DNA of 64,000 bases from Xanthomonas sp. F10 (lineage in GTDB: Bacteria; Pseudomonadota; Gammaproteobacteria; Xanthomonadales; Xanthomonadaceae), in contig NZ_JACHNP010000001.1 in the NCBI RefSeq assembly GCF_014206815.1, forward strand, positions 772,456 to 836,455. The letters run 5' to 3'. A model generated the notes under the pieces. That model was not told the origin of the DNA. It saw only the letters and a program-made list of their open reading frames with translations, and ran no database searches. The stretch's first letter is position 1; every line of letters starts with the position of its first letter. Of this stretch, positions 27,713 to 36,181 are shown piece after piece. A program made the translations under genes and the position numbers.

Positions 27713-28225
27713 TCAGCGAGGGCGCGACTTCGGGGCGGCGCCGGCCGGCGGTTCGCCGGGCTTGCTGGTGCCGGCGGTCGGGCGGCCGAAGCCGGCGCCG
27801 AGGTTGCGCTGGAACTCCTGCCACAGTTCCAGATTCCGCTCGGTGAGCTGGTTCATCATGGTCCACGGGGTCTGCCCCAGCAGATTGCCCATCTGCTGGC
27901 GGAACTGCTGCTGCTGGTCGAGGAACACCTGCATGCTTCGCTCCAGGTAGTTGCCCATGAAGCCCTGCAGCGAGTCGCCGTAGAAGCGGATGATCTGGCT
28001 CAGCAACTGCGTGGACAGCATCGGTTCGCCGTCCTGTTCCTGGTCGGCGATGATCTGCAGCAGCACGGCGCGGCTAAGGTCTTCGCCAGTCTTGGCGTCG
28101 CGGACTTCGAATTCCTCGCCGTCGATGATCAGCTGGCGGACGTCTTCGATGGTGATGTAACTGGAGATCTCGGTGTCGTAGAGGCGGCGATTGGGATACT
28201 TCTTGATGATGCGAATCTCAGCCAT
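27713..28225 (-). CDS. phaR: Polyhydroxyalkanoate synthesis repressor PhaR
   Basis: Regulator of 170 residues that binds both DNA and polyhydroxybutyrate granules and represses phasin and its own gene until polymer is present. The N-terminal DNA-binding domain has the signature IIKKYPNRRLYDTE and YITIEDVRQLI; the central PHB-accumulation domains have LLSQIIRFYGDSLQGFMGNYLE and a Gln-rich stretch (FLDQQQQFRQQM). A Pro/Gly-rich tail ends the protein. ATG 28225 begins exactly at the conserved domain. It lies downstream of phbB on the same strand, 207 bp apart; the gap contains a TGC/GCA palindrome (28326-28339) that fits a PhaR site. Confidence 0.95.
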   Translation of the reverse strand: MAEIRIIKKYPNRRLYDTEISSYITIEDVRQLIIDGEEFEVRDAKTGEDLSRAVLLQIIADQEQDGEPMLSTQLLSQIIRFYGDSLQGFMGNYLERSMQVFLDQQQQFRQQMGNLLGQTPWTMMNQLTERNLELWQEFQRNLGAGFGRPTAGTSKPGEPPAGAAPKSRPR

Positions 28226-28325
28226 GAAGCGGTCGCTCTGTGACGGTAGACGCGCAGCATGGCGCAGCGCAGCAGGGCTTGCAACCGCCGTTCCTGCCTG
28301 AACACGCGGGTGCAGCATAAAAATC

Positions 28326-28339
28326 ATGCTGCGCAGCAT
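28326..28339 (-). promoter_or_regulatory. TGC-type palindrome, possible PhaR operator
   Basis: Perfect 14-bp palindrome ATGCTGCGCAGCAT, about 100 bp before the phaR start, surrounded by further TGC/GCA words. PhaR proteins are known to bind TGC-rich dyads upstream of phasin and phaR genes. Autoregulation here is inferred from position and sequence. Confidence 0.5.
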
Positions 28340-28432
28340 TTGCAGCCAGCGAGGGCCGCGCCCCTGCGCTGGCTGCAGATGGACGGTAGCGTTACCTCGC
28401 GCCCAGGACCGCCGGCTGACCGGTTCAGCCGC

Positions 28433-29173
28433 TCACCACCCCATGTGGTGGCCGCCGTTGATGTCCAGGTTCGAGCCGGTGATCCATGCCGCTTCCTCGG
28501 CGACCAGGAAGGCCACCGCGTAGGCGATCTCCTCCGGCTTGCCGAGGCGCCCGGTGGGAATGTCGGCGGCGATCTTGGCGCGGACTTCCTCCGGCACCGC
28601 CATCACCATGTCGGTGGCGACGTAGCCCGGCGAGACCGTGTTGACGGTGATGCCGTAGCTGGCGTTCTCGCGTGCCAGCGAAATGGTGAAGCCGTGCATG
28701 CCGGCCTTGGCCGCGGCGTAGTTGGCCTGGCCGTACTGGCCCTTGAGGCCGTTGATCGAACTGATCTGGATGACCCGGCCCCAGCGCTGCTGGCGCATGC
28801 CCTCGATCACCGGGCGGGTGACGTTGAACACCGAGTTGAGGTTGGTGTTGATGACCTCGTGCCATTGCTCGGCGGTCATCTTGTGGAAGGTGGTGTCGCG
28901 GGTGATGCCGGCGTTGTTGACCAGGATCTCGACCGGGCCGAGCTGGCGTTCGACCTCGCGGACCAGGGCCTGCGCATGTTCGGGCGAGGCGACGTCGCCG
29001 GGAACGATGGCCACGTCATGGCCGCGCTCGCGCATGCGTTGCTGCCAGGCCAGGGCCTTGGCCTGGTCGCGGTAGTTGCTGGCCACACGGTGGCCCTGCG
29101 CGGCCAGCCGCTCGCAGATCGCGGTTCCGATGCCGCCGGTGCCGCCGGTGACCAGCGCAACGCGTGATGTCAT
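28433..29173 (-). CDS. phbB: Acetoacetyl-CoA reductase
   Basis: NADPH-dependent short-chain dehydrogenase of 246 residues that reduces acetoacetyl-CoA to (R)-3-hydroxybutyryl-CoA for polyhydroxybutyrate synthesis. Rossmann motif TGGTGGIG (9-16), NNAG (86-89), catalytic S139, Y152 and K156 (YAAAK), and the PhbB-specific block GQYGQANYAAAKAGMHGFT. The C-terminus (ITGSNLDINGGHHMGW) is typical of PhbB rather than FabG. It is next to phaR; the synthase phaC and thiolase phaA are not in the window. SD GGAG lies 9 bases before the ATG. Confidence 0.95.
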   Translation of the reverse strand: MTSRVALVTGGTGGIGTAICERLAAQGHRVASNYRDQAKALAWQQRMRERGHDVAIVPGDVASPEHAQALVREVERQLGPVEILVNNAGITRDTTFHKMTAEQWHEVINTNLNSVFNVTRPVIEGMRQQRWGRVIQISSINGLKGQYGQANYAAAKAGMHGFTISLARENASYGITVNTVSPGYVATDMVMAVPEEVRAKIAADIPTGRLGKPEEIAYAVAFLVAEEAAWITGSNLDINGGHHMGW

Positions 29174-29234
29174 GGATGTCGCTCCGGATGAAGAAAAGGA
29201 AAGTGGGGGCCGCACCGCGGCCGAGGGTCCGATT

Positions 29235-30161
29235 CTAGTCAGCCTCAGTGTCGCTGGGGATAGCGGCCGCCACCTGCGCCGCATCGTCCACCCCTCGGTC
29301 CTGCACGGACAGGCGCGCCGGGTCGAAGGCGCGCAGCGCCGCGGCCAACAGCGCCGGCACCGAACCGGCGCCCGCCAACGCCGCCGGCGGCTGGCCCAGC
29401 GTCGCCCAGGCCAGGCGCAGCGCCGGCAGCGGGTCGGCATCGTCCAGCGGCAGCGCCGCGTGCGATTTCGACAGCTTGCGGCCGTCGGCGCCGAGCAGCA
29501 GCGGCAGGTGCAGGTAGCGCGGCGTCGGCAGGCCCAGTGCGCGCTGCAGCAGGATCTGCCGCGGTGTGGAGTCGAGCAGGTCGGCGCCGCGCACCACGTC
29601 GGTGACGCCTTGCGCGGCATCGTCGACCACCACCGCCAACTGGTAGGCCCAGCAGCCGTCGGCGCGCAGCAGCACCACATCGCCGACCTCGGCATGGACG
29701 TCCTGGGTCAGCCGGCCGCGCAGGGCGTCGTCGAAGGTGACCACGCTGGCCGCGCCGGGCGGCACGCGCAGGCGGATGGCCGGCTGCGCGCGCGGCGCGC
29801 TGGCGACGCAGGCATGGTGCACGCCGCCTTGCGCCGCCAGGTCGCTGCGGCTGCAACTGCAGGGGAAGGCGAGGCCGGCCTGCAGCAGTCGCTGCGCCGC
29901 GTCGCGGTACACCGGGTCGCGCTCGCTCTGCCGCAGCACCGGCCCGTCGGCCTCCAGGCCGCAGGCGCGCAGGCTGGCCAGTTGCCGCGCGGCGGCGCCG
30001 GGCACGCTGCGCGGGCGGTCCACGTCCTCGATGCGCAGCAGCCATTCGCCACCGGCGTGACGCGCGAGCAGCCAGCTGCCGAAGGCGGCGAGCAGGGATC
30101 CCAGGTGCAGCGGGCCGGTGGGCGAGGGCGCAAAGCGGCCGCGGTAGGGGGGTGGAGACAT
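29235..30161 (-). CDS. gluQ: Glutamyl-Q tRNA(Asp) synthetase
   Basis: Truncated glutamyl-tRNA synthetase paralogue of 308 residues that attaches glutamate to queuosine in tRNA-Asp. The class I HIGH-like motif is PLHLGSL (17-23) after GRFAPSPTG, and the KMSKS-like motif is RKLSKSHAA. Cysteines of the zinc site lie in [10 protein letters not shown]. The anticodon-binding half of normal GluRS is absent, as usual for this family. It makes functional sense with queG at 18.7 kb, which supplies queuosine. A TTG a few codons upstream is an alternative start. It is divergent from htpX with a 104-bp intergenic region. Confidence 0.96.
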   Translation of the reverse strand: MSPPPYRGRFAPSPTGPLHLGSLLAAFGSWLLARHAGGEWLLRIEDVDRPRSVPGAAARQLASLRACGLEADGPVLRQSERDPVYRDAAQRLLQAGLAFPCSCSRSDLAAQGGVHHACVASAPRAQPAIRLRVPPGAASVVTFDDALRGRLTQDVHAEVGDVVLLRADGCWAYQLAVVVDDAAQGVTDVVRGADLLDSTPRQILLQRALGLPTPRYLHLPLLLGADGRKLSKSHAALPLDDADPLPALRLAWATLGQPPAALAGAGSVPALLAAALRAFDPARLSVQDRGVDDAAQVAAAIPSDTEAD

Positions 30162-30190
30162 GGACAAGCTGAATCCTCGGTCAGGTACGT

Positions 30191-30204
30191 GCTTGAATTC
30201 AAGC
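30191..30204. promoter_or_regulatory. 14-bp palindrome between gluQ and htpX
   Basis: Perfect palindrome GCTTGAATTCAAGC in the divergent intergenic region, 62 bp before the htpX start. It contains CTTGAA on both strands, the -35 word of heat-shock (sigma-32) promoters, but no matching -10 at correct spacing was found. It may be a repressor site. Confidence 0.45.
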
Positions 30205-30265
30205 GGCCGACACCGCAGATTCGAGCCAATCCCGACCATTTAATCAGTGCGGAGCCCACGCTCAC

Positions 30266-31150
30266 ATGTTCAATCGCATCGTCCTGTTCCTCATCACCAA
30301 CCTGGCGGTGCTGGTCCTGGCCGGCATTGTCATGTCCGTGTTCGGGGTCAACCCGAACCAGATGGGCGGCCTGCTGGTGATGGCCGCGATCTTCGGCTTC
30401 GGCGGCTCGCTGGTCTCGCTGCTGCTGTCCAAGTTCATGGCCAAGCGCGCCACCGGCGCGCAGGTCATCACCGAGCCGCGCAACCACACCGAGCGCTGGT
30501 TGCTGCAGACCGTCCAGCGCCAGGCGCAGGCCGCCGGCATCGGCATGCCCGAGGTCGCCGTGTATGACGGCCCGGAGATCAACGCTTTCGCCACGGGCGC
30601 CAACCGCAACAACGCCCTGGTCGCGGTCTCCGCGGGTTTGCTGCAGAACATGACCGAGGACGAGGCCGAGGCGGTGCTGGGCCACGAGATCAGCCATATC
30701 GCCAACGGCGACATGGTGACCATGGCGTTGCTGCAGGGTGTGCTCAACACCTTCGTGATCGTGCTGGCGCGTGTGGTCGGCGGCGTGGTCGACAGCTATC
30801 TGTCGGGCAGCCGCGACGGCCGCCGCGGCCTGGCCTACTACGCGATCGTGATGGTGCTGGAACTGGTGTTCGGCCTGTTCGCGACCATGATCGCGATGTG
30901 GTTCTCGCGCTACCGCGAGTTCCGCGCCGACGCCGGCGGCGCCAGCCTGGCCGGCCGCGCCAAGATGATCGCCGCGCTGCAGCGACTGGAGCTCAACCAC
31001 GGGCAGAGCACCTTGCCGGCGCAGGTGCAGGCGTTCGGCATCGCCGGCGGCCTGGGGCAGGGCCTGCGCAAGTTGTTCATGAGTCACCCGCCGTTGGCCG
31101 AGCGCATCGCCACCCTGCGCGCCGCGCAGGTCAACGCAACTGTGAGCTGA
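30266..31150 (+). CDS. htpX: Membrane protease HtpX
   Basis: Zinc metalloprotease of 294 residues (M48B) in the inner membrane that degrades damaged membrane proteins alongside FtsH. Four hydrophobic segments: about 5-25, 33-55, and two between 150 and 210. The zinc motif HEISH is at 140-144 with the distal Glu in [11 protein letters not shown]. Length and order match E. coli HtpX. A hairpin terminator follows at 31169-31197. Stress control is expected from the family; a 14-bp palindrome upstream is the only visible candidate site. Confidence 0.97.
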   Translation: MFNRIVLFLITNLAVLVLAGIVMSVFGVNPNQMGGLLVMAAIFGFGGSLVSLLLSKFMAKRATGAQVITEPRNHTERWLLQTVQRQAQAAGIGMPEVAVYDGPEINAFATGANRNNALVAVSAGLLQNMTEDEAEAVLGHEISHIANGDMVTMALLQGVLNTFVIVLARVVGGVVDSYLSGSRDGRRGLAYYAIVMVLELVFGLFATMIAMWFSRYREFRADAGGASLAGRAKMIAALQRLELNHGQSTLPAQVQAFGIAGGLGQGLRKLFMSHPPLAERIATLRAAQVNATVS

Positions 31151-31168
31151 TCCACCGTGGGATCGAGA

Positions 31169-31197
31169 CGCCGACCGGCGAAGCCGGTCGGCGCTTT
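31169..31197 (+). terminator. Probable terminator of htpX
   Basis: An 11-bp GC stem CGCCGACCGGC/GCCGGTCGGCG with loop GAA (31169-31193), followed by CTTT. The T tract is short, so efficiency is uncertain. Confidence 0.6.
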
Positions 31198-31201
31198 GCG
31201 A

Positions 31202-31230
31202 ATCCCCACTCCCCAATCCCGAATCCCGGC
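31202..31230 (-). repeat. GGGANNN heptad repeats (C-rich on plus strand)
   Basis: On the minus strand the units read GGGATTC, GGGATTG, GGGAGTG, GGGATTC in a row. G-runs every 7 nt have the pattern of a G-quadruplex. They lie between the convergent htpX and fimX-like genes. Confidence 0.7.
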
Positions 31231-31233
31231 CCT

Positions 31234-33306
31234 TCAGGCAAAATCGAAATTCATCCCCGGCCCGGCCAGGCCGACGAACTCGCCCTGCACGTAATCGACG
31301 CCGGCACTGAACAGCAGGCTCATCGAGGTCGCGTCGGAGACGAACTCGGCGATGGTGCGGATGCTTGCCGACTGCGCGCGTGCGGTGATCTCGCGGATCT
31401 TGTCCTGGTGTTCGCGGGTCTGGGTCAGGTCCTGGGTGAAGCCGCGGTCCAGTTTCAGGAACGAGGGCTGGAAGTGCGCCAGCAGCTGGAACGAGTCCAG
31501 GCCGGAGCCGAACTGTTCCAGCCCGACCTTGCAGCCCAATGCGGTCGCGTCGGCCAGGAACTGCTGTGCATTGCGCAGGTGGGTGAACACCTTGGCTTCC
31601 GGCGTCTGCAGCCACAGGCGGTCGCCGGGCACGCCGTGCGTCTCCAGTTCGCGCCGGATCAGGTCGACCATCTGCGTGTCGGCGAAGGCCTCCGGGCTGA
31701 CCTTGACCAGCAGGCTGGTGGCGTGGCCGGCGCGTTGGCGTTCGCCGATCACGGCAATCGCGCGGGCCACCACCCAGCGGTCGATCTCGGCGGTCAGGCC
31801 ATGCTCGGCGGCGATGCCGAGGAAGGTCGACGGGCCGATCAACTCGTCGTTGCGCTCCAGGCGCAGGTAGGCCTCGTACAACTCGTGCTGGTCGCCCTGC
31901 AGGTTCAGCACCGGCTGGTAGTGCAGCAGGAAGCCGTCGCCGGCCAGCGCCTCGCGCAGGTGCTGCACCCAGCGCTGCACGCGCTCTTCCTCGAGCCGGT
32001 CGGCCGCGCCGGGATCGAAGATCTTGCAGGCATTGCCGCCGAGTTCGACGGTGGCCTGCACGTTCTCGCTGGCGCGGGCCAGGACCTGGCCGACGCTGGC
32101 GATCTTCTCGCCGATCTGCACGCCGCCGATGCTGACGGTGACCGTGGCCGAGCGCTCGCCGACGCTGAACACGTGGCTGGCGTAGGCCTGCAGCAGGCGC
32201 TCGGCCAGCGCCGCGGTGCGCGCGTAGTCGCCTTCCAGCAACAGCGCGAAGTTGTGCTCGCCGAAGCGCGCCGCCTGCACGTCGCCGTCGATGGCCGCGG
32301 CCAGGTGCTGGGCCAGCGCCGCGACCAGCGTGTCGGCCGAGTCCAGGCCGATGTCGGCCAGCAGCCGCGCGTAATGATCCGGCTCGACCAGCAGGAAGCC
32401 GTACTGGCCTTCGCCGCGGCCGACCTGGGCCACCGCCGTTTCCAGTGCCAGCATGAAGGTCGGGCGGTTGAGCAGGCCGGTGACCTGGTCGCGCTGGCGC
32501 AGGTCCTCGACCTCGCGCGCCAGCTCCGGGTCGAACTCCTCGCGGCGGCGGAACACCACCTGCACGCAGGCCTCGCCCTCGTAGCTGGCGGTGGCGAACT
32601 CCATCGTCGCCGGAAAGCTGTCGCCTTCCAGGGTGCGCGCGTCCACCTGGTACTGCGCCGGCGGTGGCTCGCCCTTGCTGAGCGACTTCAGCAATTGCTT
32701 GAAGCCTTCCACGTGTTGCGGGGCGACCATGTCCAGCAGCGACACGCCTTCGACGTCGTCGAACGTGTCGAACCCGAACATCTCCAAATAGGCGTCGTTG
32801 GCACGGATGTGCATGCCTTCGTGGATGTAGGCGATCGGGTCGCGCGAGGAGGCGATCAGCGCGTCGCAGCGGCGCTCGGTCTCGCGCATCTGCGCCTCGA
32901 TCCGGCGCAGCCCGCGCCGCGCCTGCAGATCGGCCCAGGTGGTACGGACCACCGCCAGCAGGTGCTCGGGGCGCTGCCGCAGCGCGATCGCGCGCGCGCC
33001 GCCGGCCACGGCCTCCAGCCATTCTTCCTCGTCGATGCGTTCGGCCAGCACGATGACCGGGATGTCCTTGCCGCTGGCCGCGACCCTTTGCAGCACCTGC
33101 GGCAGGGGGATCGACTGGGCCTGCGCGCTGAGCACCAGGTCGATCGGCTGGGCGGCCAGCATCGCCCCCAACTCCTCGGCGTGCTGCGGCCGCGACGGGC
33201 GCACGGCGATGCCGCTGTTGCGCAGGCTGCTGACGATCGCCTCGGCGTCTTCGCCGCTGTCGTCGACGATCATCAGGCGGAGGGTGATGTCTTTGCCTGT
33301 GTGCAT
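31234..33306 (-). CDS. fimX: FimX-like degenerate GGDEF/EAL c-di-GMP receptor
   Basis: Multidomain protein of 690 residues in the order REC (10-120), PAS (140-255), GGDEF (260-435), EAL (445-690). The active sites are degenerate: the expected REC Asp is S60, GGDEF reads FGEHN (348-352), and EAL reads EAY (478-480). This is the known state of FimX, a non-enzymatic c-di-GMP receptor that controls type IV pilus assembly through PilZ and PilB. The FimX-typical block FGSGLDSFQLLAHF is present near the C-terminus. FimX of Xanthomonas binds c-di-GMP through its EAL domain; here that is inferred. The gene stands alone, and GGGATTC repeats fill the DNA upstream of its start. Confidence 0.85.
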   Translation of the reverse strand: MHTGKDITLRLMIVDDSGEDAEAIVSSLRNSGIAVRPSRPQHAEELGAMLAAQPIDLVLSAQAQSIPLPQVLQRVAASGKDIPVIVLAERIDEEEWLEAVAGGARAIALRQRPEHLLAVVRTTWADLQARRGLRRIEAQMRETERRCDALIASSRDPIAYIHEGMHIRANDAYLEMFGFDTFDDVEGVSLLDMVAPQHVEGFKQLLKSLSKGEPPPAQYQVDARTLEGDSFPATMEFATASYEGEACVQVVFRRREEFDPELAREVEDLRQRDQVTGLLNRPTFMLALETAVAQVGRGEGQYGFLLVEPDHYARLLADIGLDSADTLVAALAQHLAAAIDGDVQAARFGEHNFALLLEGDYARTAALAERLLQAYASHVFSVGERSATVTVSIGGVQIGEKIASVGQVLARASENVQATVELGGNACKIFDPGAADRLEEERVQRWVQHLREALAGDGFLLHYQPVLNLQGDQHELYEAYLRLERNDELIGPSTFLGIAAEHGLTAEIDRWVVARAIAVIGERQRAGHATSLLVKVSPEAFADTQMVDLIRRELETHGVPGDRLWLQTPEAKVFTHLRNAQQFLADATALGCKVGLEQFGSGLDSFQLLAHFQPSFLKLDRGFTQDLTQTREHQDKIREITARAQSASIRTIAEFVSDATSMSLLFSAGVDYVQGEFVGLAGPGMNFDFA

Positions 33307-33369
33307 GAAGCCTCCCGGGGACGGGGTTTAATACACGATGGCCGCTGCGGCGTCCATGGATGAGGGGCC

Positions 33370-33534
33370 GGGATTGGGGATTCGGGATTGGGGATTGGCA
33401 GTCAAGCGGAGATTCGGGATTAGGGATTGGGGATTCGCTAAGGCTTGCTCCGCTTGTGCTGGTCGGCTTTGGGGGATTCGGGACCCTTCAGCCGTCATGA
33501 ACCGCCTTGGCGAATCCCGAATCCCTAATCCCCG
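33370..33534 (+). repeat. Cluster of GGGATTN heptad repeats with inverted arm
   Basis: Four units in tandem (33370-33397), three more (33416-33436), a GGGATTC-GGGACCC pair (33473-33486), and an inverted C-rich block (about 33511-33534) of the same unit. The G-rich and C-rich arms can pair, and the G-rich strand fits quadruplex patterns. The cluster lies between the fimX-like start and the stop of the BaiN-type gene. Confidence 0.8.
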
Positions 33535-33540
33535 CGGCGG

Positions 33541-34737
33541 TCACGCCGCCATGCCTGCCGCATGGCCCGAGGCCCAGGCCCACTGGAAGTTGTAGCCGCC
33601 CAGCCAGCCGGTGACGTCGAGCACTTCGCCGACGAAGTACAGGCCAGGCACGCGCCGCGATTCCATGGTCGAGGACGACACCTGATCGGTGTCCACGCCG
33701 CCCAGGGTGACTTCGGCGGTGCGGTAGCCCTCGGTGCCGCTGGCCACCAATGGCCAGGCGCCGAGCAGTTCGGCGGCGGCGCGCAACTGCGGCTCGTCCA
33801 GTTGGCGTACCGGCTTGTCCGGCAGCCACACCTCGCATAGCCGCTGCGCGAAGCGGCGCGGCAGCGCCTCGCCCAGCACCGTGCGCAGTTCGGCGGAGCC
33901 GCGCAGGCGTTTCTGTTCGCGCAGCCAGGCCGCGGCGTCCTGCCCCGGCAGCAGGTCCAGCCGCAGGTCGTCGCCCGGCTGCCAGTAGGAGGAGATCTGC
34001 AGGATCGCCGGGCCGCTGACCCCGCGGTGGGTGACCAGCATGAAGTTCCGGAAGCTTGCGCCGTTGCACCTGGCCTCCACCGGCAAGGCCAGGCCCGAGA
34101 GGTCGTGCAGGCGTTCCTGATGCTTGCCGCTCAGGGTCAGCGGCACCAAGCCGGCTCGGGTCGGCAGCAGCGCATGGCCGAACTGCCGCGCCAGCTCGTA
34201 GCCGAAGCCGCTGGCGCCGAGGCTGGGAATGGACAGGCCGCCGGTCGCCACCACCAGCGAATCCGCATGCACCGGGCCGTCGTCGGTGTCCAGGCGGAAG
34301 CCCTCGCTGCCGCGCTCCACCGCGCGAACGCTGCAGCTGGTGCGCACCGTCACCGCGGCCGCGGCGCACTCGTCCACCAGCATGCGCACGATCTGCTTGG
34401 AGGAGATGTCGCAGAACAGCTGCCCCAGTTCCTTCTCGTGATAGGCGATGCCGTGGCGTTCGACCAGGTCGATGAAGTCGGTGGGGCGGTAGCGGGCCAG
34501 CGCCGACTTGCAGAAGTGCGGGTTGGCCGACAGGAAGTTGCCCGGTCCGGTGCCGGTATTGGTGAAGTTGCAGCGGCCGCCGCCGGACATCAGGATCTTC
34601 TTGCCGACCTTGTTGGCATGGTCGATCACCCGCACCCGCCGCCCGCGCTGGCCGGCGGCGATCGCGCACATCAGCCCGGCGGCGCCGGCGCCGATCACCA
34701 CGACGTCGGTGCGGAGGGGGACGGTCCCGGCGCTCAT
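33541..34737 (-). CDS. BaiN/HI0933-family FAD-dependent oxidoreductase
   Basis: Flavoprotein of 398 residues. N-terminal FAD Rossmann motif VVVIGAGAAGLMCAIAAGQ, then the family signature KVGKKILMSGGGRCNFTN, and a C-terminal FAD block GLYFVGEVLDVTGWLGGYNF. Family members are variously called aminoacetone oxidase or BaiN; the physiological substrate of most is unknown. Its ATG overlaps the stop of yaeQ (ATGA), so the two are translationally coupled. Confidence 0.92.
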   Translation of the reverse strand: MSAGTVPLRTDVVVIGAGAAGLMCAIAAGQRGRRVRVIDHANKVGKKILMSGGGRCNFTNTGTGPGNFLSANPHFCKSALARYRPTDFIDLVERHGIAYHEKELGQLFCDISSKQIVRMLVDECAAAAVTVRTSCSVRAVERGSEGFRLDTDDGPVHADSLVVATGGLSIPSLGASGFGYELARQFGHALLPTRAGLVPLTLSGKHQERLHDLSGLALPVEARCNGASFRNFMLVTHRGVSGPAILQISSYWQPGDDLRLDLLPGQDAAAWLREQKRLRGSAELRTVLGEALPRRFAQRLCEVWLPDKPVRQLDEPQLRAAAELLGAWPLVASGTEGYRTAEVTLGGVDTDQVSSSTMESRRVPGLYFVGEVLDVTGWLGGYNFQWAWASGHAAGMAA

Positions 34738-35279
34738 GTCGCGACTTTGCGCACCGTGGGCACGAACACGACGCTGCCGTTGTCGCCCAGCCACTGCACT
34801 TCGCCGTCCTGGATCATCACGTCGAAGCGCATGCTGCGCTGGATCAGCTCGGCCGCGGCGGCGACCGCGTCGGCCGGCAGGTCGATCACCTGCACCTGCT
34901 TGAGCTTGCCCAGCGCCGAGGCGTTCTTGTCCCACCAGATGTCGGCGGCGCGACCGCCGTAGTTGGCGACCACCACCGAGCGCGCCCGGCCGCAGGCCTT
35001 GCGCACCCGCGATTCGTCGGGCTGACCGACCTCGATCCATTGCTCGATGGCGCCGGTATAGTCCATCCGCCACAGGTCGGGCTCGTCGTCGCTGCTCAGG
35101 CCCTTGCCGAACAGCAGACGCTCCTCGGCGTACAGGGCGAAAGTCAGCAGGCGTGCCATCAGCCGCTGGTCGGTCTCGGACGGGTGTTGCGCAAGGGTCA
35201 GGGAATGGGCGGCGTAGTAGCCGCGGTCCATGTCGGAAATCTGCAGCTCCGCCTTGCGGAGAGTGGCGGTGAGGGCCAT
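34734..35279 (-). CDS. yaeQ: YaeQ family protein
   Basis: Protein of 181 residues of the YaeQ family (PF07152), with a fold related to restriction-endonuclease-like domains. Recognisable segments: KAELQISDMDRGYYAAHSLT, LLTFALYAEERLLFGKGLS and ARSVVVANYGGRAADIWW. The biochemical function is unproven; E. coli YaeQ can compensate for loss of RfaH in haemolysin expression. It is cotranscribed with the overlapping flavoprotein gene and divergent from cspA. Confidence 0.93.
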   Translation of the reverse strand: MALTATLRKAELQISDMDRGYYAAHSLTLAQHPSETDQRLMARLLTFALYAEERLLFGKGLSSDDEPDLWRMDYTGAIEQWIEVGQPDESRVRKACGRARSVVVANYGGRAADIWWDKNASALGKLKQVQVIDLPADAVAAAAELIQRSMRFDVMIQDGEVQWLGDNGSVVFVPTVRKVAT

Positions 35280-35765
35280 GCGGCTACCGGGATCGAGGGC
35301 GCAATAGGATACGGTGTGCGGCGGCACCGGGCCTGGACCGTGCGTGGGACGCAGGAGATCGGTGCCGGGCGCGGGCTTCGCCGAGGCGAGCGGGGTGCCA
35401 ATCGGCTGACGCGGACGCATTCTGCAGGTCGCGGGGTCATCCGCCGTTGCCCGGTACGCGGGCGGATTTGCGCAGTTTCCGCGGATCGGCAGGCGGATCG
35501 GCCGCGCTGGTGCTAACTTTAGGGTTGGGTTCAGCTTCCTTGTGGTGGATCCCGGTTTGTCTACACAAACATGTCGCTTTTTGACCGCGACCCGCGTATG
35601 GTGACCCCACTGTGTTTGCTAGAGTCACCGTGAATCGTGGCTTGGTGCAGTAGATCTCGCGATCCACTTCATCGTTCCGCTCGCTTTACTAACGCCTGCA
35701 ACTCAGTCTCGGCCTCGATTTCCGATGGCTGCGATTTCTTCAATTCAATGTTTCAGGAGTTAGCA
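35280..35765. other. 486-bp intergenic region with cspA leader
   Basis: No gene. The right half (about 35620-35765) is less GC-rich than its surroundings and probably forms the long 5' untranslated leader usual for cold-shock genes, ending in the SD sequence AGGAG (35755-35759). An inverted repeat GTTTGT-CTAC-ACAAAC lies at 35555-35570. A TTGACC at 35581 could be a -35, but no -10 at good spacing was seen. Confidence 0.55.
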
Positions 35766-35975
35766 ATGTCTGATCGTCAGAACGGTACCGTGAAGTGGTT
35801 CAACGATGCCAAGGGCTTCGGCTTCATCACCCCGGAAAGCGGCCCGGACCTGTTCGTGCACTTCCGTGCCATTCAGGGCACCGGCTTCAAGTCGCTGCAG
35901 GAAGGCCAGAAGGTGACCTTCGTCGCCGTGCAGGGCCAGAAGGGTATGCAGGCTGACCAGGTGCAGGCCGTCTAA
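35766..35975 (+). CDS. cspA: Cold shock protein
   Basis: Cold-shock-domain protein of 69 residues that binds single-stranded RNA/DNA and melts mRNA structure. RNP1 KGFGFI (16-21) and RNP2 LFVHF (29-33) are intact, preceded by GTVKWFNDA. Very small and complete. The SD AGGAG is 6 bases before the ATG, and a strong terminator follows after 27 bp, so this is a monocistronic, probably abundant transcript with a long leader. Confidence 0.97.
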   Translation: MSDRQNGTVKWFNDAKGFGFITPESGPDLFVHFRAIQGTGFKSLQEGQKVTFVAVQGQKGMQADQVQAV

Positions 35976-36002
35976 GGACGCCCGCCACCGCAAGGTTGCC
36001 AG

Positions 36003-36032
36003 ACGCCGGAAGCGCAAGCTTCCGGCGTTTTT
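36003..36032 (+). terminator. Rho-independent terminator of cspA
   Basis: Perfect 11-bp stem ACGCCGGAAGC/GCTTCCGGCGT with a GCAA tetraloop, followed directly by a run of T (36028-36032). Confidence 0.92.
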
Positions 36033-36181
36033 GTTTGGGCGATCGCTTGTCTCGGGCATCGGTCGCGTCGCCTGCGGCGGCACCGCGGCCATGTCGCAGG
36101 CGCAGCGGCGATACGCCTGCATGCGCGGGTTCACACCTGCATCCGGCTACCATGGCCGCCCCGAGTTCCGGAGCCGTCGCC

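Noticed and set aside
30191..30240. Sigma-32 promoter for htpX
   Set aside because: CTTGAA is present, but the only CCC-type -10 (from 30231) is 33 bp away, much too far.
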